DNA from: Piezodorus guildinii
Taxonomy: Eukaryota > Arthropoda > Insecta > Hemiptera > Pentatomidae
DNA: 64,000 bases
NCBI GenBank assembly: GCA_023052935.1
Contig: CM041295.1
Coordinates: 106,642,711-106,706,710, forward strand
Direction of reading: 5' to 3'
Shown: positions 11,090 to 23,601 of the stretch, in pieces
Layout: each line of letters begins with the position of its first letter
How positions within the stretch are numbered: position 1 is the first letter of the stretch
Notes under the pieces: generated by a model
What the model was told of the DNA's origin: nothing
The model's input: only the letters and a program-made list of their open reading frames with translations
The model's database searches: none
Position numbers and translations under genes: made by a program

Positions 11090-11480
11090 AATAATAATAA
11101 TCTGCGATTCCTTTCGATCCTCCTGTAATCCTCGATTGATAAACGATTACTTTTCATTGTTTATTGCTAATTACTAATTACATAAGACGATATCGGGACG
11201 ATATTTTCGTCAATAACGGAGAGGAGCGAAGGCTGAGACAGTTGGTGGGGGATTTGTCCACTCCACAGATGGCACCACCTTTGAGAAGCTTCTCAGTCCG
11301 GCTTCAACCGCCGCAAGTGGAACTTGTAACTTTTACAACACTCCCCCGTTTTTTTGCCAAAAATTCCGTTATTATTTCTGTGTTTTAGTTATTATATTTG
11401 TAGACAGGCTGTGGCAACAGAGCCGTTGACATGGTTCTACGGTCCCTGTCGGAGTCTCAACTCGTAATATCCAGAGGTAT
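11090..11480 (+). other. G+C-richer island, possible 5' exon
   Basis: Clearly less A+T-rich than its surroundings. Near its end an ATG at 11431 in good context (GACATGG) opens 15 codons (MVLRSLSESQLVISR) and runs into a donor-like AGAG|GTATCT at 11477. No repeat copy of this stretch is seen in the window. It could be the first coding exon of a host gene, but nothing downstream confirms this. Confidence 0.22.
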
Positions 11481-12448
11481 CTTTTAATTTTACATATATA
11501 TATATTTATTTATATTTTCAAATTACTATCAATAGCTATAAAAAATCATATCACAACATTATTAAAAAAAAAAATTATACCTTAACCACTATATCTCTCC
11601 TCTTTAACACTATAACAAAAATAAATATAGACTAACCCCATAAAATAAAATAAAATAATTAAAATCATTAATAGACTAAATTATTCAAATATACCCATAG
11701 ATTACAAGAGAGCACATAACACTTTCCCAATTTAAAATCCCTATTTACAACGAGATAAGATTAGTTCCTAAAACTGCCGCTAGGATGCGTTATAATGTTT
11801 GGTCAAAGCTTAACCTTACATCGCCATTATAGGAAATTATTCTTAATACTATACTTTCAAAAAACAAAAAAAAAATTAAAAAAATTGGGTTTTTACAGTT
11901 TTATAAACAAAAATTCGATACGATTCTCATCTAAAGCGTGATTCGATTACAAGCTCGAGAAGGGGTTGTATTGATAACGTTATCAATTTATAAACGCTAT
12001 CATGGTTAAGGTTAGTTTTTTTTTTTTTTTTTTTTTTTTTTTGCACGTGCTCTCTGTGATGTAACCGGTAATGGACACCGTTTCGAGTAACAGTTCCTTT
12101 AGTAGTAGCAGTAACGTTGTTTTCGGATAACTTATACGTTTAAAACGACCTGTTGTCATGTCCTTATTAACAGGTTATTATTCATACATCTAAACGAATT
12201 AGAACAAACCTTATAATCCCTCTAAAAATTCATTTAATTAAAAACAATCACCATTATGTATTATGTACATTTATTTTTAATCTATTAAATTATAAAAAAA
12301 AAAAAGTATTCGAGAAAAATTAGCTATATTCAATTTAAGCTATTAATTAACTATTGTCACAAGTAAATTTTCTTATTCTTATTTTAATTTTATGAACGAT
12401 GAAAGATAATTTGTTAAGTATTTAATTTTTATTGCATAGAAAATAAAA

Positions 12449-12490
<42 letters not shown>

Positions 12491-13144
12491 AGTTCATAAA
12501 GCATTCATGAAAATACGACAGTGACATGAAGCTGAATTGTATACTTTTAATATTTTATGTTTGAGGTTTATTCCAATCCATAATTTAACTTGTTTACAAT
12601 TTTTTACCATTCCATAAAAATAAATATAAATAAATAAAATAATGGTGTTCATAACATACTTGTAAACAAGTAGTAAAACACTGAGAATGGCGCCACATTT
12701 TTATTTTCTGTTTTTTTTTTGTTTTTTTTTTTCTTTTATTCATATATCCTATATTTTATTTTACGTGAAAAATATGTAACAAAATCTTCTGAGGTTGAAA
12801 AAGAATATATTGCTCAACCAGAAGATGGGGTCTGTGAAGTGTACGCCTGGGAAAACACATTTAGTCATAACCTCCGGTATAAGTTACAGTATTTTAAATG
12901 TCAAATATCTTTACGGGAAATTCCTAATCGGCTAATTAATGTAAAATTAATTGTTTCATCATTGAAAATAATACAAAATGCAATCATAATCGATAATATA
13001 ATAAAAGTATGTCTATGAAAAGCATTTTTTTTTTCTCTTATGGAAAACAATACTAATTTTCTGAGGTTTTTTTTTTATATTTATACATATATATCACATA
13101 ATTGTAAATTTATTTAATTCATAAATAGTACAAAATAAATGTAC
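11481..13144. other. A+T-rich, no gene seen
   Basis: Holds a T27 run at 12016-12042, a short mixed stretch (12055-12140) and (AT)n at 12454-12483. The 99-codon frame at 12719 begins in low-complexity T-rich DNA and is not credible. Confidence 0.45.
12454..12483. repeat. (AT)n microsatellite
   Basis: About 15 AT units. Confidence 0.9.
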
Positions 13145-13345
13145 TGGGTCACCTGTGGTGTAATGACTGGCATAACCGCCTTCAATGCCTAAGGTTGCGT
13201 GTTCAAACTCGGCAGACAACCCTAGGATTTTCAATTTAGTAAAACATCCTTGTTTATGCTGTCCTTATACACGCATTGTAGCATTGTCCAGTTTGCCACA
13301 GTAGCTTAGAAGTGACGTTAAATGGATAAAGCAACCATAATAAAT
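13145..13345 (+). mobile_element. SINE-C, tRNA-derived
   Basis: Head GGGTCACCTGTGGTGTAATG (box A-like) with box B-like TGTTCAAACTC. The body includes ATGCTGTCCTTATACACG, and the end is AAGTGACGTTAAATGGATAA. There is no poly(A). Related copies: 27158-27314, 32911-33110, 44716-44992 and 46533-46793. Confidence 0.8.
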
Positions 13346-13922
13346 GTAATTAGTATATTAATAATTTTTCCAAGCTAATGAAAATTACATAAATTTACTA
13401 AATACATAATAATATGTTTACAAAATACATTTATAGCAACAAGGTTACTGTTTAGTTAGTATATAGTAATGAGTTCCCAATTTTCAGAATAATATCTCAA
13501 AATAATTGTTACCACATCTGTGCACGTTTTCTTATTACTAATAATTGCATTATACTAACAAGCGAGTGTTATATTCGAATGTTGTCAATAAAAACTTTAA
13601 AAAGCAAGATTGAGTACGTTGTGAATTTAAAGAGTTTTTTTTTTGGATTTTATATGTCTTAATTTTTTTTTAACATACATTTTTACAGCGTGTGTGTATG
13701 AGTGTGTGATCGATGTGGAATCGATGTATCTTAAAATGAAATTAGTGATTAAAATATATTTCAGTAGACAGACACTCAGAAATATACTTGTAAGATTTTT
13801 GAGGCTTCAACAAATTAATGAACCACTGATTTCGAAAAGGTACGAAGGGACATTTTCATTCAATAAAAAAAATGTTTCCAAAAATAAACATAACCGCAGG
13901 TTTTAAAAAAATGCTGATTATA

Positions 13923-13959
<37 letters not shown>

Positions 13960-14069
13960 AAAATTTAAGAAAAGCACGTAAAAATCAATGAAAAAAATAT
14001 GGAAGTTTAAGTTATCTTGTAAAATGAATTATAATATTAATTTTCAAAACTATGTCCACTGTTAATTTG
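13346..14069. other. A+T-rich, no gene seen
   Basis: Contains a TIR390 end fragment at 13823-13858 (TGATTTCGAAAAGGTACGA) and (AT)n at 13926-13957. The 87-codon frame at 13643 overlaps this fragment and is not a recognisable protein. Confidence 0.5.
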
Positions 14070-14344
14070 TGTTACCGCTTTTTCCATGTGAATTGTTCCA
14101 CTTCATGTAATCTTACAATGTTAATTGTTTTTGATAGCAAAATGCTTAAAATTCTACATAATTATAATTTTTATTCTGGCAGTAGTTAAAACTGCTAACC
14201 AAGAACTAGGAAACTTTTTTTTAAAATTAATTGATTTCATTAAGCATATGATAAAGATAAGTAGATGAAAATAAAAATATTCGATTGAATCAAATTCATT
14301 ACCATAAAAAATTAAAGCATATGTTATGCAATTTCTATGACCAC
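14070..14344. mobile_element. TIR511 element, partial copy 2
   Basis: Reverse of 10331-10590, including the terminal TGCAATTTCTATGACCAC. The opposite end is not found. Confidence 0.6.
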
Positions 14345-14374
14345 GACTGTATACAATAATTTTATCACGATCTG

Positions 14375-14640
14375 TAGGAGAAAACAGTAGAAATATTTTT
14401 CAACTCTATTTATTTTATTTTTCGCAAACAAGAACAGTAATATAGATGTGTAATATACCGTAGGAAAGCTGGAAATATTAGGAAAAAAGAGTGTTATCTG
14501 ATATACAGAGTTGTAGAAAGTAGTGCAGAGTGACGAAATGGGAATATAGTTAAGTAATTGTTGTATATAATAGTCATAGTATTCCATATAAAATAAGCGT
14601 TTCCATCGAAAACATAAAATTCGCTTTTTTATTGTTGGCT
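14375..14640 (-). repeat. Rep850 fragment
   Basis: Reverse blocks ACAAGAACAGTAATATAGAT, TAATATACCGTAGGAAAGCT and TTTCCATCGAAAACA. Confidence 0.7.
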
Positions 14641-14984
14641 GCACGTGCCCTCAGGTGTGTTAAATTCATTCTTTGGCTTAATTTTAACATGTTCATGGGC
14701 CCCAAGGTTGCTATTCTACCTTTCCAAGGGATGTATAAGCCCTTTCCCTTCTAAGTTTAGTCTGAAAGGAAGGGAGGGAATTGTTTCCAAAAGGAGGGGT
14801 AGCGTGATAATATAAGGGAGCTTTGAAACATTGTAATTTTGATGAGTTTCATTTATTTATTTCTTGCTTTAATAGTTTGGTTTATTAGTGTACTGGCAAT
14901 ACAGTGACATACTGGTCATTCATAAAAAAGATATATTTTCAAAATATTTCCCCCTCAACACGCCACTTTCATTAGCCTCCTTAG
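14641..14984. other. mixed-composition DNA, no gene seen
   Basis: Includes a G+C-richer stretch (14645-14820) without matches elsewhere in the window. Nothing recognised. Confidence 0.4.
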
Positions 14985-15250
14985 TTAAAATCAGTTTTTA
15001 AATTTAGTTTAAATTCTTTAGAACAAAAAATTACGTTGAGTTTCAATGGAAACATTTTTTTTTTAGGTTAAATAATATAACAATTGACACAATTATCCAC
15101 AAAAGTCACTTAGTTTTATCCGCTTTTCTTTGTCACTCTCTATTATTACAAGTTTGTATGTTAGATAAATGTTTTTCTAATATCTTTATCTTTTTGACGG
15201 TATATTATGCATATATATTTATTTATTTCTTCAGTTAGTAATAAGATTCT
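14985..15250 (+). repeat. Rep850 fragment
   Basis: Forward blocks TTGAGTTTCAATGGAAACAT, TTTATCCGCTTTTCTTTGTC and ACGGTATATTATGCATATAT. Confidence 0.7.
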
Positions 15251-15289
15251 TTTATATTTCATATCTATTCTATTTATAATATTTATAGA

Positions 15290-15560
15290 GAGAGCGACGT
15301 GGTCTAGTAAATAGAGCACTAGCCTTCTGTCCTAACCCCGGCTATGGCAGAATTATTTATTCGGTTATCTCAGCCGTTGAGCGACACTGGGGTTTACAGA
15401 CCCTACTGGGGCACACCTAGCCTCTATAAAGGGGAAAAATCTGGTAGCTGAGTGTGAGCGAGGTATAATCACCTCCTTGCACGGCCGTTGGCCTTAAAAC
15501 AGTACGAATCTCTATAAGTACTAAAACCAAGACCCTTCATGAGTTGTAGAGGAACAGGGT
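15290..15560 (+). mobile_element. SINE-A copy
   Basis: Head GACGTGGTCTAGTAAATAGA (box A retained, box B degraded). Body CTCTATAAAGGGGAAAAA and CTTGCACGGCCGTTGGCC, ending AGGAACAGGG and a T-run. Same T-tail as the other copies. Confidence 0.85.
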
Positions 15561-15678
15561 TTTTTTTTATTTTATTATTTTTTTTTTTATCATATATACT
15601 AATTCATTAATTTTGTATTAATGAATACAACGGAAAATTACTGAATTTTATACATAACCCAGATATATCCAGTTTATG

Positions 15679-16058
15679 GTGGAAAAAATCATGATTTAGT
15701 TATTTTGTTAATTTGAATTTTTCGATTTTTTGCCTTTAAACAACAATTCCTTATAAATTTTGTATACGTCGTAAATTCCTGAGTAAAGCAATTATAAACG
15801 CAGAAAACTCTATAGAAGCGGATAATAGATCATTTCCGTCGATTCGAATGCAATATGAAGTAAATTGATCAATTACAAAAAAATGTATGAAATCAGTAAC
15901 TTTGACAAATGTTTGAAAATATTAAAAAATTAACAAAAGTAATTACATTCACTAATAAAGGACATTCTCTACTCATTAATGAAAAAAGAATTTTTAATTT
16001 GTCTTGATTAAATCAAAAGTTATAAAATTTTGGCCACTAAATCGTGATTTTTTCCCAC
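15679..16058. mobile_element. possible MITE with 22-bp TIRs
   Basis: GTGGAAAAAATCATGATTTAG at the left is mirrored by CTAAATCGTGATTTTTTCCCAC at the right with two mismatches. The ~340 bases between are A+T-rich and non-coding. No second copy is seen in the window and no TSD is evident. Confidence 0.45.
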
Positions 16059-16208
16059 TGTGCGGCGAGGTGGCCATCACTAATAGTAATAAATATTATA
16101 AATTAGATTAAACTATATAATAGAATACATAACAATAGAAATAATACCGATAAATAGATAAAACTACAATATTATAATTATAAGATAAATACAAATTAGA
16201 AATTACAA

Positions 16209-16359
16209 TAGGGGTACTCACTACGTTTGCTATAGCATGCTATTTGTGCTATTGTGCTAAACCCATCAATTTTATACAGGAAATAACTGTAGAAACTCGA
16301 AGGGTTTTTTGCAAAATAACACAAATAGCATGCTATAGCAAACGTAGTGAGTACCCCTA
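16209..16359. mobile_element. PalMITE copy c
   Basis: Same palindrome as at 7272 with TA on both sides. Carries a small T insertion in the inner part of the right arm (GGGTTTTTTGC). Confidence 0.85.
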
Positions 16360-16409
16360 ATATAACACAAAAAATATTCATATTTAATATCATTCATTAC
16401 TCTTTTATA

Positions 16410-16413
<4 letters not shown>

Positions 16414-16485
<72 letters not shown>

Positions 16486-16496
16486 CACACATACAC
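16414..16496. repeat. compound microsatellite (AT)n(GA)n(CA)n
   Basis: About 20 AT units, about 15 GA units, then a short imperfect CA run. Confidence 0.9.
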
Positions 16497-17689
16497 GACA
16501 ACTATTAATAATAGACAAATGATGATCATCACTTTCTCATTTCCATTAATTTATTTTTTATGTGTTAAATTTAAATATTTTATTAAATGTCTTCTATAAG
16601 TCCTAGCTGTACTTAAGAACGTGTCCCACAAAACATTAAAATTCATCATATGACCGAGTGTTTATTAATCGACAATATTAAACGTGTTTAAAAGAAAGAA
16701 ATATATAAACATACATCATTCTAACTATTTTAAAGAAAAATTAAAATATTTGATATTAAAGCACACTTAATTTTACATCATTATAGCCAGTTTAATCACA
16801 ATCATGTTTCTTTGAAAAAAATCCTTCAATGGTGTAACATGTGCGAAAATAGTAAAAAGTTGCCTCTTTTGGTCTATCGATTTTGATTAAAAAGTCGCTG
16901 AAACATCTGATTTTTTTATTTTCCGAATTTTTGTATTGTAAGAAGAGAAATAATAAGTATTACTCATTTAAAAAAATATTTATTCTAAAACCTTTTCTTT
17001 ATTGATTTTTTGTGGAATTACCTTGGGGCAAACAAGTGTTCAAAACATAGTTACTCCCAATAAGAAACCAATCTTCCAAGTTTTTATGACTTCCGTGAAA
17101 ATGGGCCATTACTTTTATACCTTGGTTTTTAAGACTTTTGAAGAGAAAAGAACTAACCCTCACCACGAAAAAAAAAAAAAAAAAAAAAAAGTACTTAAAG
17201 TTTATTTGAAAATCAATTTAATCATCCATCCAAGGAATTACATTATAATGTAATTCATTTTGTAACTCCTTTTCCTTTTTTTTTTTTTTTTTTTTTTTTT
17301 AATGTAACAGCAGTAAAAATAAATACCAGCATTCTAGTCTGTAAGAAGAATAACTCTTAAACTATTTAGTTTAACCATAATTCAAGAAATGGTATTATCA
17401 TTTTAAAAAAACTATCTTGTTTAATACAAGGCCATAACTTAAAAAACTCTTGAGATTTTCAGAAAAGTGGTCTATCATGATAATTAATATTTAATAAATA
17501 TTGTAAAATAATAGTAATATTTTTTTTTTATCATCAAACAATTCTTATTCAGAGCTATTACAATTCGTCTTAATAAGGACTGTAGTAATAATGTATTATT
17601 AGTGAACTAAGAATACAAAAATAATTAAACAGCCCTTAAAATATGAAAATCGGCATACTTCGAAATAGTAAACCACCCTCCCGCCCTAA
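16497..17689. other. A+T-rich, no gene seen
   Basis: Includes a degraded forward Rep850 piece at about 16780-16905, A23 at 17168-17190 and T25 at 17276-17300. The 83-codon frame at 17002 runs through the A-tract and is not credible. Confidence 0.45.
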
Positions 17690-18180
17690 TATAAACAGAC
17701 ATCCTATATCGAACCGATTCATGCATCAGGAAAAGAGTTTCTATTTTAAGAAGTGTCCTTTTTAGTGTGGTAATCATAGTTATTAGTGAAATATTTCGAT
17801 TCGTATCCTTTTAAAAGGAGAATCGGTTCAAAAATGGTGGTTCTCTTCTATTTTGACTTGACTTCGAATGCTTCCGTTCAGAAACCTAATCCTATTCCTA
17901 AACGGTTTCTGCCTATATAAAGGTCGGTTATCTGTAAACAACGATGTACGAACGAAATTACAAACGTAAATATCTTTGACAGAGTTAACTGGCTAAGAGG
18001 GACATCAGTTATGCAGGCTGGAAGCATGCCCGTGAATAAATTACCGTTTCGCATTGTCTCTAATTCCTTTGCGGAAAATTCTAGCATGAGCCGTAGCGAT
18101 ATTGTCTCTGCCGTATTCTCACCTTTTCCCAAATGATATTTAACCTTCATTGGGAAAAAAACCCTCTAATTTGCGATGGA
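17690..18180. other. G+C-richer island with a TATA-box-like site
   Basis: A canonical TATATAAAG sits at 17914-17922. The minus strand has a 90-codon frame (17878-18150) that I do not recognise. No repeat match in the window. It may hold a host promoter or exon; direction and extent are not determinable here. Confidence 0.2.
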
Positions 18181-18279
18181 ACACCTCATAATAAAAAGTT
18201 AAGGGGGTCTCCTGATGGCGAAGTAAAGAAAAAACTAGATTGGACCAATTTTACCTGGAATATTACGTAGTTTTTAAAA

Positions 18280-18350
18280 TCTCGTGCGAACAACACACGA
18301 TTTTCACTTAACTCCCTTGTTACGTTGTTGGCATTCGATGGAAACATTTA
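18280..18350 (+). repeat. Rep850 5' end fragment
   Basis: TGCGAACAACACACGATTTT then CACTTAACTCCC and GATGGAAACATTTAT. Confidence 0.6.
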
Positions 18351-18443
18351 TCTTGCATTACATAATTTAATATCTAATATATAAAATTATCCTGTCACTG
18401 TGCTTGTGGTCGTAACCCTCCAAAAGGGCTCGACCCATTTTCA

Positions 18444-18451
<8 letters not shown>

Positions 18452-18539
<88 letters not shown>
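18452..18539. repeat. (AT)44 microsatellite
   Basis: 88 bases of uninterrupted TA dinucleotides, the longest in the window. Confidence 0.95.
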
Positions 18540-18541
<2 letters not shown>

Positions 18542-18734
18542 GTCCTTAAGTATATTTCATGCCGCTGGGTGATTCTGTTGTCAATATCCAGAAAATATTT
18601 TTTTGTTTTTTTGTCAGGAAAATTATTTTTTAATTTGGTATTAACAAATACAAGTTTCCTCGGTCATAACGTAAGGAATTAATCAGAATAGGTTAAGCAA
18701 GACAATATTTAATAAAGTAATGGAACTAAAGAAT

Positions 18735-18960
18735 ATAAAACGTTTTTGAGAACAAATAAAGATAGAAGTTAGAAAACTGGATATAAGAAAGGAAGACAAC
18801 TATGATGGAGATAAATTAGACAAAATAGTGGAAAATCTAACGATTCTTGTAGCTGAGAAGAAAAACCTTTGAAGCAAGCAAGATAGTAAGAACTTGAGAG
18901 GAAGAAAGGAAGAGGGAGTTGGGAAAAAAAATGAAAATATTATGCGAAAAAAAGAAAAAA
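18735..18960 (+). pseudogene. LINE ORF2 C-terminal tail (RTE-like), degraded
   Basis: With one stop early and one later in frame, it reads EVRKLDIRKEDNYDGDKLDK then IVENLTILVAE and a lysine/arginine-rich end. The segment at 54010-54264 encodes the same series without stops (EVRKLGIREDDHEDRDQFRK, IVKNIKVLVTE). Amino-acid conservation with base divergence argues for coding origin. The pattern of an (E/D)LR.LGI segment, then DR..FR.IV.NI, resembles the C-terminal tail of RTE-type endonuclease/RT proteins. That assignment is inference. Confidence 0.5.
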
Positions 18961-19487
18961 AACCCTAAAAATGTCAAATACTTTGTCCATCGTTGGCCTA
19001 TATCGCGATAAATATATATACATATCGCTTTGAAAAGACATAAATGTTTTATTAATTTAGATGAAAATAATTCTAAAAAGTAAAGATGTTGGAAATGCTG
19101 ATTTGCGAGAGGCTGTGATGGAGTTAGGCTTTGAGGAAGCAGCCTTATCTACTGTAATGTACCTTTATCAGTTCCCTTCTTCTCACAGTTAGGCACTTTC
19201 AATATTATTAACCGAAATCTTTAACAAAAAGTTTTATTTCGTTCTTATTTATCTATTGCAACAACTAATATTACTGATTACAATTTTACAAAGCACTAAA
19301 ACAAGGCCAAAAAATACACAATACGTTTCATTTTTCAATGACATTGGTTTAGGACGCATTAATAATTTTAGGTGAGTATTTATGAATATCCGTTAATATT
19401 TTTTTTATTGTTTGTTTCCTGAATTATATGATACATTTTGCATTTACAAAGATTCTAAGACTTCCGTAAGAAAAAAGATAGCTCCGC
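18961..19487. other. A+T-rich, no gene seen
   Basis: No recognised element. Confidence 0.4.
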
Positions 19488-20120
19488 GCAACCTACGACT
19501 TCCACTTACCTTTTTTGTTAAAATTAATTTAAGAGCTTTTAAATAAAGTTAGAGATTAAAAAAAAATTATATTGGGTTTTGTTGGAAACATTTATTATTA
19601 TCTTTAACAATAACGTATTTTTATCCGCTTCTCATGATTTTCTATTATCTTATACAACTTTTTATATAAGATAGCATTTTTTCTAAAACATTTAGGTTTC
19701 TAACTTTATGTTATCCATCTATATTATAGTAATAGATATAATCAGTAAGAATAGTTCTCATGTTCGAAAAAAAATTACCTAAACAAATCGAATTCATTCA
19801 ACTTGTATATTTATGCCGTTTTTTCATATATACAAAATTAAAGGTACTTTAGACGAAGAAAATTTAAAATATCGGCATTTAAGCCCCGTTAGACTGTTTC
19901 AATCAGAATGAAACTTACATGGTGCCAAAGCCTATTAAATTTTACAACAGTTAAGAGAGTCTAATCAAAATTGTTTGAGCCGTTTTTGAGAAAAGCATAA
20001 AAAGGTGGAAATAGCATTGCATAAACTAAACTTATCGTTTTAGTGCCAGACACGCTCAAACCAATTCGAAAATTTTTACGATCTCAAAACTTTTCGTTAC
20101 TATATAATTCATGTATTTTA
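19488..20120 (+). repeat. Rep850 copy
   Basis: Forward copy: CCGCGCAACCTACGACTTCC, CATTTAAGCCCCGTTAGACT, TTTGAGAAAAGCATAAAAAG. The 3' part is degraded. The next copy follows about 130 bases later in the same direction. Confidence 0.8.
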
Positions 20121-20249
20121 TAAGTAAAATCAATAATAATAGTAAAATTAACAATAATAATACAATTAATTAACGATAATAGTAAAAAATAGCAAAGCAT
20201 ACCTCTGGCTATATATTTGGATTCTGAAAGCCTACTTTCCTAAAAATCT

Positions 20250-21107
20250 GGTGCGGGCAACACGCGACTTTCACTTACCTCCGTTTTTAAAATCGATTAA
20301 AGAATTTTCAAATACAGTAAGAGATCAAAATGAGTGAAACCATTAAAGAATTAGTTAAATGGAATTTCTATAGAAACATGTGTTTTATTAAAAAATCTAT
20401 TATATTATTATCTAAAATAATCAGTTAGTTTTATGTTCATTTCATCACTCTTTATTAACTTTTAAAAGCTTGTGTATGAGATAATATCTTTTCTAAAATG
20501 TTTAGCTTTCCAACGGTATATCATACATGTATATTACTGCTCTTATGTTCAAAAACGAAAATTGCATTAAAAAAATATTTTTTTCTGTTTTCTCCTTTAG
20601 TAGAGTATCGAATTTATTCAATTTATATATTTACCTGTTTTTCGTCAGCGTTAACAAGATAATATAGTTATTTTTATTGAATCTACAAAATTAAAGGTAA
20701 TTTGAAGGAAGAAAATTTAAAATATCTGCAGAATAAAGCCTACATGATATTGAAGCCCATTAAATTTTACATCGATATAGCGAGTTTAATCAAAATCGTC
20801 ATAACCGTTTTCGAGCAAATCAAAAAAAGGTGCAAAATGCGTGGTATAAAGTGCCTCTTCGGGTAAGCTCATTTTGATGAAAAAAGTTTTGTCTCGTCTC
20901 GGGTGTATAGTTGTCTTAAATATGAAATTTCAGTTTCATAGGACTTACCGTTTCCGCCCGGGAGTTACCACACACACACAGACCTTTTTGCGGGACATGG
21001 TTATTTGGACTCAGAGGACCCTAAAACGTGTATTTCCGTTGAAAACTGGAATTCGAAAATTTTCACGATCGCAATACTTCCCCTTACTATCTATAGTAAG
21101 TGAAAGT
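20250..21107 (+). repeat. Rep850, near-complete reference copy
   Basis: Starts GTGCGGGCAACACGCG, then ACTTTCACTTAC (20267-20278). It ends with the inverse GTAAGTGAAAGT (21096-21107), giving 841 bp between 12-bp inverted ends. No credible protein: the 91-codon frame at 20874 overlaps only this repeat. Family class unknown. Very similar to 27628-28464. Confidence 0.85.
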
Positions 21108-22069
21108 AAAAAAATTAGCGTCGAATTTAGATTATTCTTTCCTAGATAAGCAACTAAATTAATTTACATTTTATGCTTGAAAGAATGAGGAAAATCTTCC
21201 GTGACGCCATAAATGGCCTTTTGCAGCTGTTTTTTAAAGAATTTATTTTACCTCCACAATTATTACAGTTCGAAATAATTCATTCGCTGAAGTAGCTTGG
21301 AAATCGGTAGTGAGGTGGAAATAAAAGTTATTTCTAAACACACATTTTATTCAAATTCCTTATTCTATTTTTGTTGTTTTTTTAAATTAGGGGGCTTCCT
21401 CATACAACTAACATTGTATATTCAAGATTACTTTAAAATATCTTCTTCTTAAGTGCCTTTAATCTTGTTGATTCGATATAATTAGCCATTTAAGTTAACG
21501 TTATCTATTTATTTTTCGTTATTTGTAAAGTTATTAACCAGTTAACCTTAGGTTTTACGTTGATTGAAGAGGCGTAAAACTACGCTTTGGGTGGATGAGG
21601 GTAATTATGTCAAAATCTCATTTAGATGCTGATTTTCCTCTTAATTTGGTCAAAGATCAATTATGCAAAACTTTAACAAGATGCAAATATGGTCAATAAC
21701 TCGTTCATTACTACTACCATCGAACCCACCCCACACTCATTTTCATAACACTATGCTTCTAGCTACTTCATCTTGTGTGTAAACATCAGCACTATTCTAT
21801 TTTAAACCAAAAGACTTATTGTATACAGTTAATGCACTTATGTGCTTGAAAACCCATGTAGTTTATGGAATTCAGGAATATTTAATCCAATTTTCTAAGC
21901 ATTCGAATTTTGTTTTAAAGATCGGATGATGGGGTTATTATTTTTCTATTTGTTTTAATTTTTCGATATTTATTTCTAGTAAAATTTAAGGATTATTTTC
22001 CTTCTACACGAATAGTATTAGGCTTTATATATATATATATATATATAAAAATATATATATGTATATATA
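21108..22069. other. no gene seen
   Basis: Mixed to A+T-rich DNA. 22026-22070 is an AT/GTAT microsatellite that abuts the LINE fragment below and may be its 3' tail. Confidence 0.4.
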
Positions 22070-22560
22070 CGTATATAATGAAATTTACAACTCTGTTATT
22101 AAATACATCAGTAAATGTTATTATAATATTAAACAAATGCATGATACACATGTAGAGAAACTACCTACTGGATGCAGTCCAAAAATCTAAACCTGAAGGT
22201 CAGGAGCCATCTTCTTTTCACACGCCTCGGAGGATTATTATGAATGAAAGAGGAGCAAGTCTCGAAACTAATAGGTTGGAATGGAAATGGAGTTTGTTAT
22301 GAAAGGAATGGTACCTGTTTCCGACTGAGTCATCAAAATATGGAAGATTAAGGTCTTTATGGATGAGTAAATTCTTGACAACGTTAGGAGCATTAAGGAT
22401 TTTGGATTGCAAGGATTTGATACAAATTGAACTCGATGGTTTAATAAGCTCTAAAGCTCAACTCCGTAACTCCCCATTGGCCTTATGACTGTCATGTGAA
22501 TGACCCGTTTGTAGTTAACTGGAAGGTTAAAACGTTTGTCTAGTAAATGTTAATGTAGGC
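22070..22560 (-). pseudogene. Jockey-like LINE ORF2 3' end with 3' UTR, degraded
   Basis: Minus-strand translation, with frameshifts and a stop, follows the C-terminus of the intact ORF2 in this window. NYKRVIHMTVIRPMGSYGVE matches the DNKLLIYKTVLKPIWTYGLE region. NAPNVVKN and then HKDLNLPYFDDSVGNRY match its NAPYYVTN...HHDLNIP part, and RGVKRRW matches RRLKRQW. The 3' UTR resembles that of 24046-24165 and runs into an AT microsatellite. Dead fragment of a related but distinct Jockey family. Confidence 0.8.
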
Positions 22561-23452
22561 GAAAACATCGAGCAGTTTCTTGTCGTTTCAGTCTAGTATA
22601 AGGGTTTCAGAATAATATAATTTAAAACAGTTAATTTATCTACTAATTTTAGGAAGTTTTATTTATAATTATTTAGTCTGTTAATTCGTAGGGCAGCTAT
22701 GGGGTAGGGAGACATTTCGATTTGGCCTAGAATCATTTCGAATCCCTGTATGTTCTTAACTGATAGTACAGAGATTATTTTTTTATTATTTTATTTCCAT
22801 ATTTTACCTGAATATTATTCCCGAATGACAAAGATATATTATTGCACAAAATAAATACCGCCTAAAGTAGACAAGTTGCTTAGTAATGAGATATGGGATA
22901 GTATTTTATATATTATTATGATTAGAAATATTGTATAAGGGAACAGGGTATATTCATAAATTCATAATTAAGGAAATCTTTCGCGTTGTATGAGAACAAA
23001 GAAATTTTTATCGTATGAAACGACTCATGAAAATGAGTAAGACTTTTGAGGAAACAAAAGTCTAAAAATAAATTCTGTTAGAAAAAAAGGTACTTATATG
23101 TGCAAAATGTGTTTATATCTTTAATTAAATATTTTTTATTTGTTTAATTTATTGACCTTGTGCTTTACCTTCTATATTAGGAGTATATAAAAGTATTAAA
23201 CTCTATGAAAAATAAGAATATTGAATTAGTATTGAAAATAAAATACTAATAAATTAAAAATTACTTTAAAAGGTGGGCCTGTTGCCCTTTATTGATTCTT
23301 TAACTTTGAAGTATTAGACTTCTGAGAAAATATTGCTTTTAATTTAATTAATAAAATACAATATTTATAAAATATCTTCATTAAGTTCTTAGATGCCTAT
23401 ATAATTTGTGTTATATTTTCGTAGAGATTATTGTACTATGTCACACCAGTAA
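22561..23452. other. A+T-rich, no gene seen
   Basis: No recognised element. Confidence 0.4.
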
Positions 23453-23601
23453 TAGGGGTACTCACTACGTTTGCTATAGCATGCTATTTGTGTTATTTTG
23501 CTAAACCCGTCGAGTTTCTACAGTTATTTCCTGTATAAAATTGATGGGTTTAGCACAATAGCACAAATAGCATGCTATAGCAAACGTAGTGAGTACCCCT
23601 A
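23453..23601. mobile_element. PalMITE copy d
   Basis: Full palindrome, GGGG at 23455 to CCCC at 23599, with TA on both sides. Confidence 0.88.

Noticed and set aside
17002..17253. 83-codon frame
   Set aside because: Crosses an A23 tract encoding poly-lysine; no conserved features.
20250..21107. Helitron
   Set aside because: No consistent 5' TC and 3' hairpin plus CTRR end; inverted 12-bp ends argue against it.
20874..21149. 91-codon frame with a repeated RVFPLKTGIRKFSR-like stretch
   Set aside because: Lies in Rep850. The same peptide appears in the 49129-49365 copy only because the DNA repeat is shared, and other copies are shifted or stopped.
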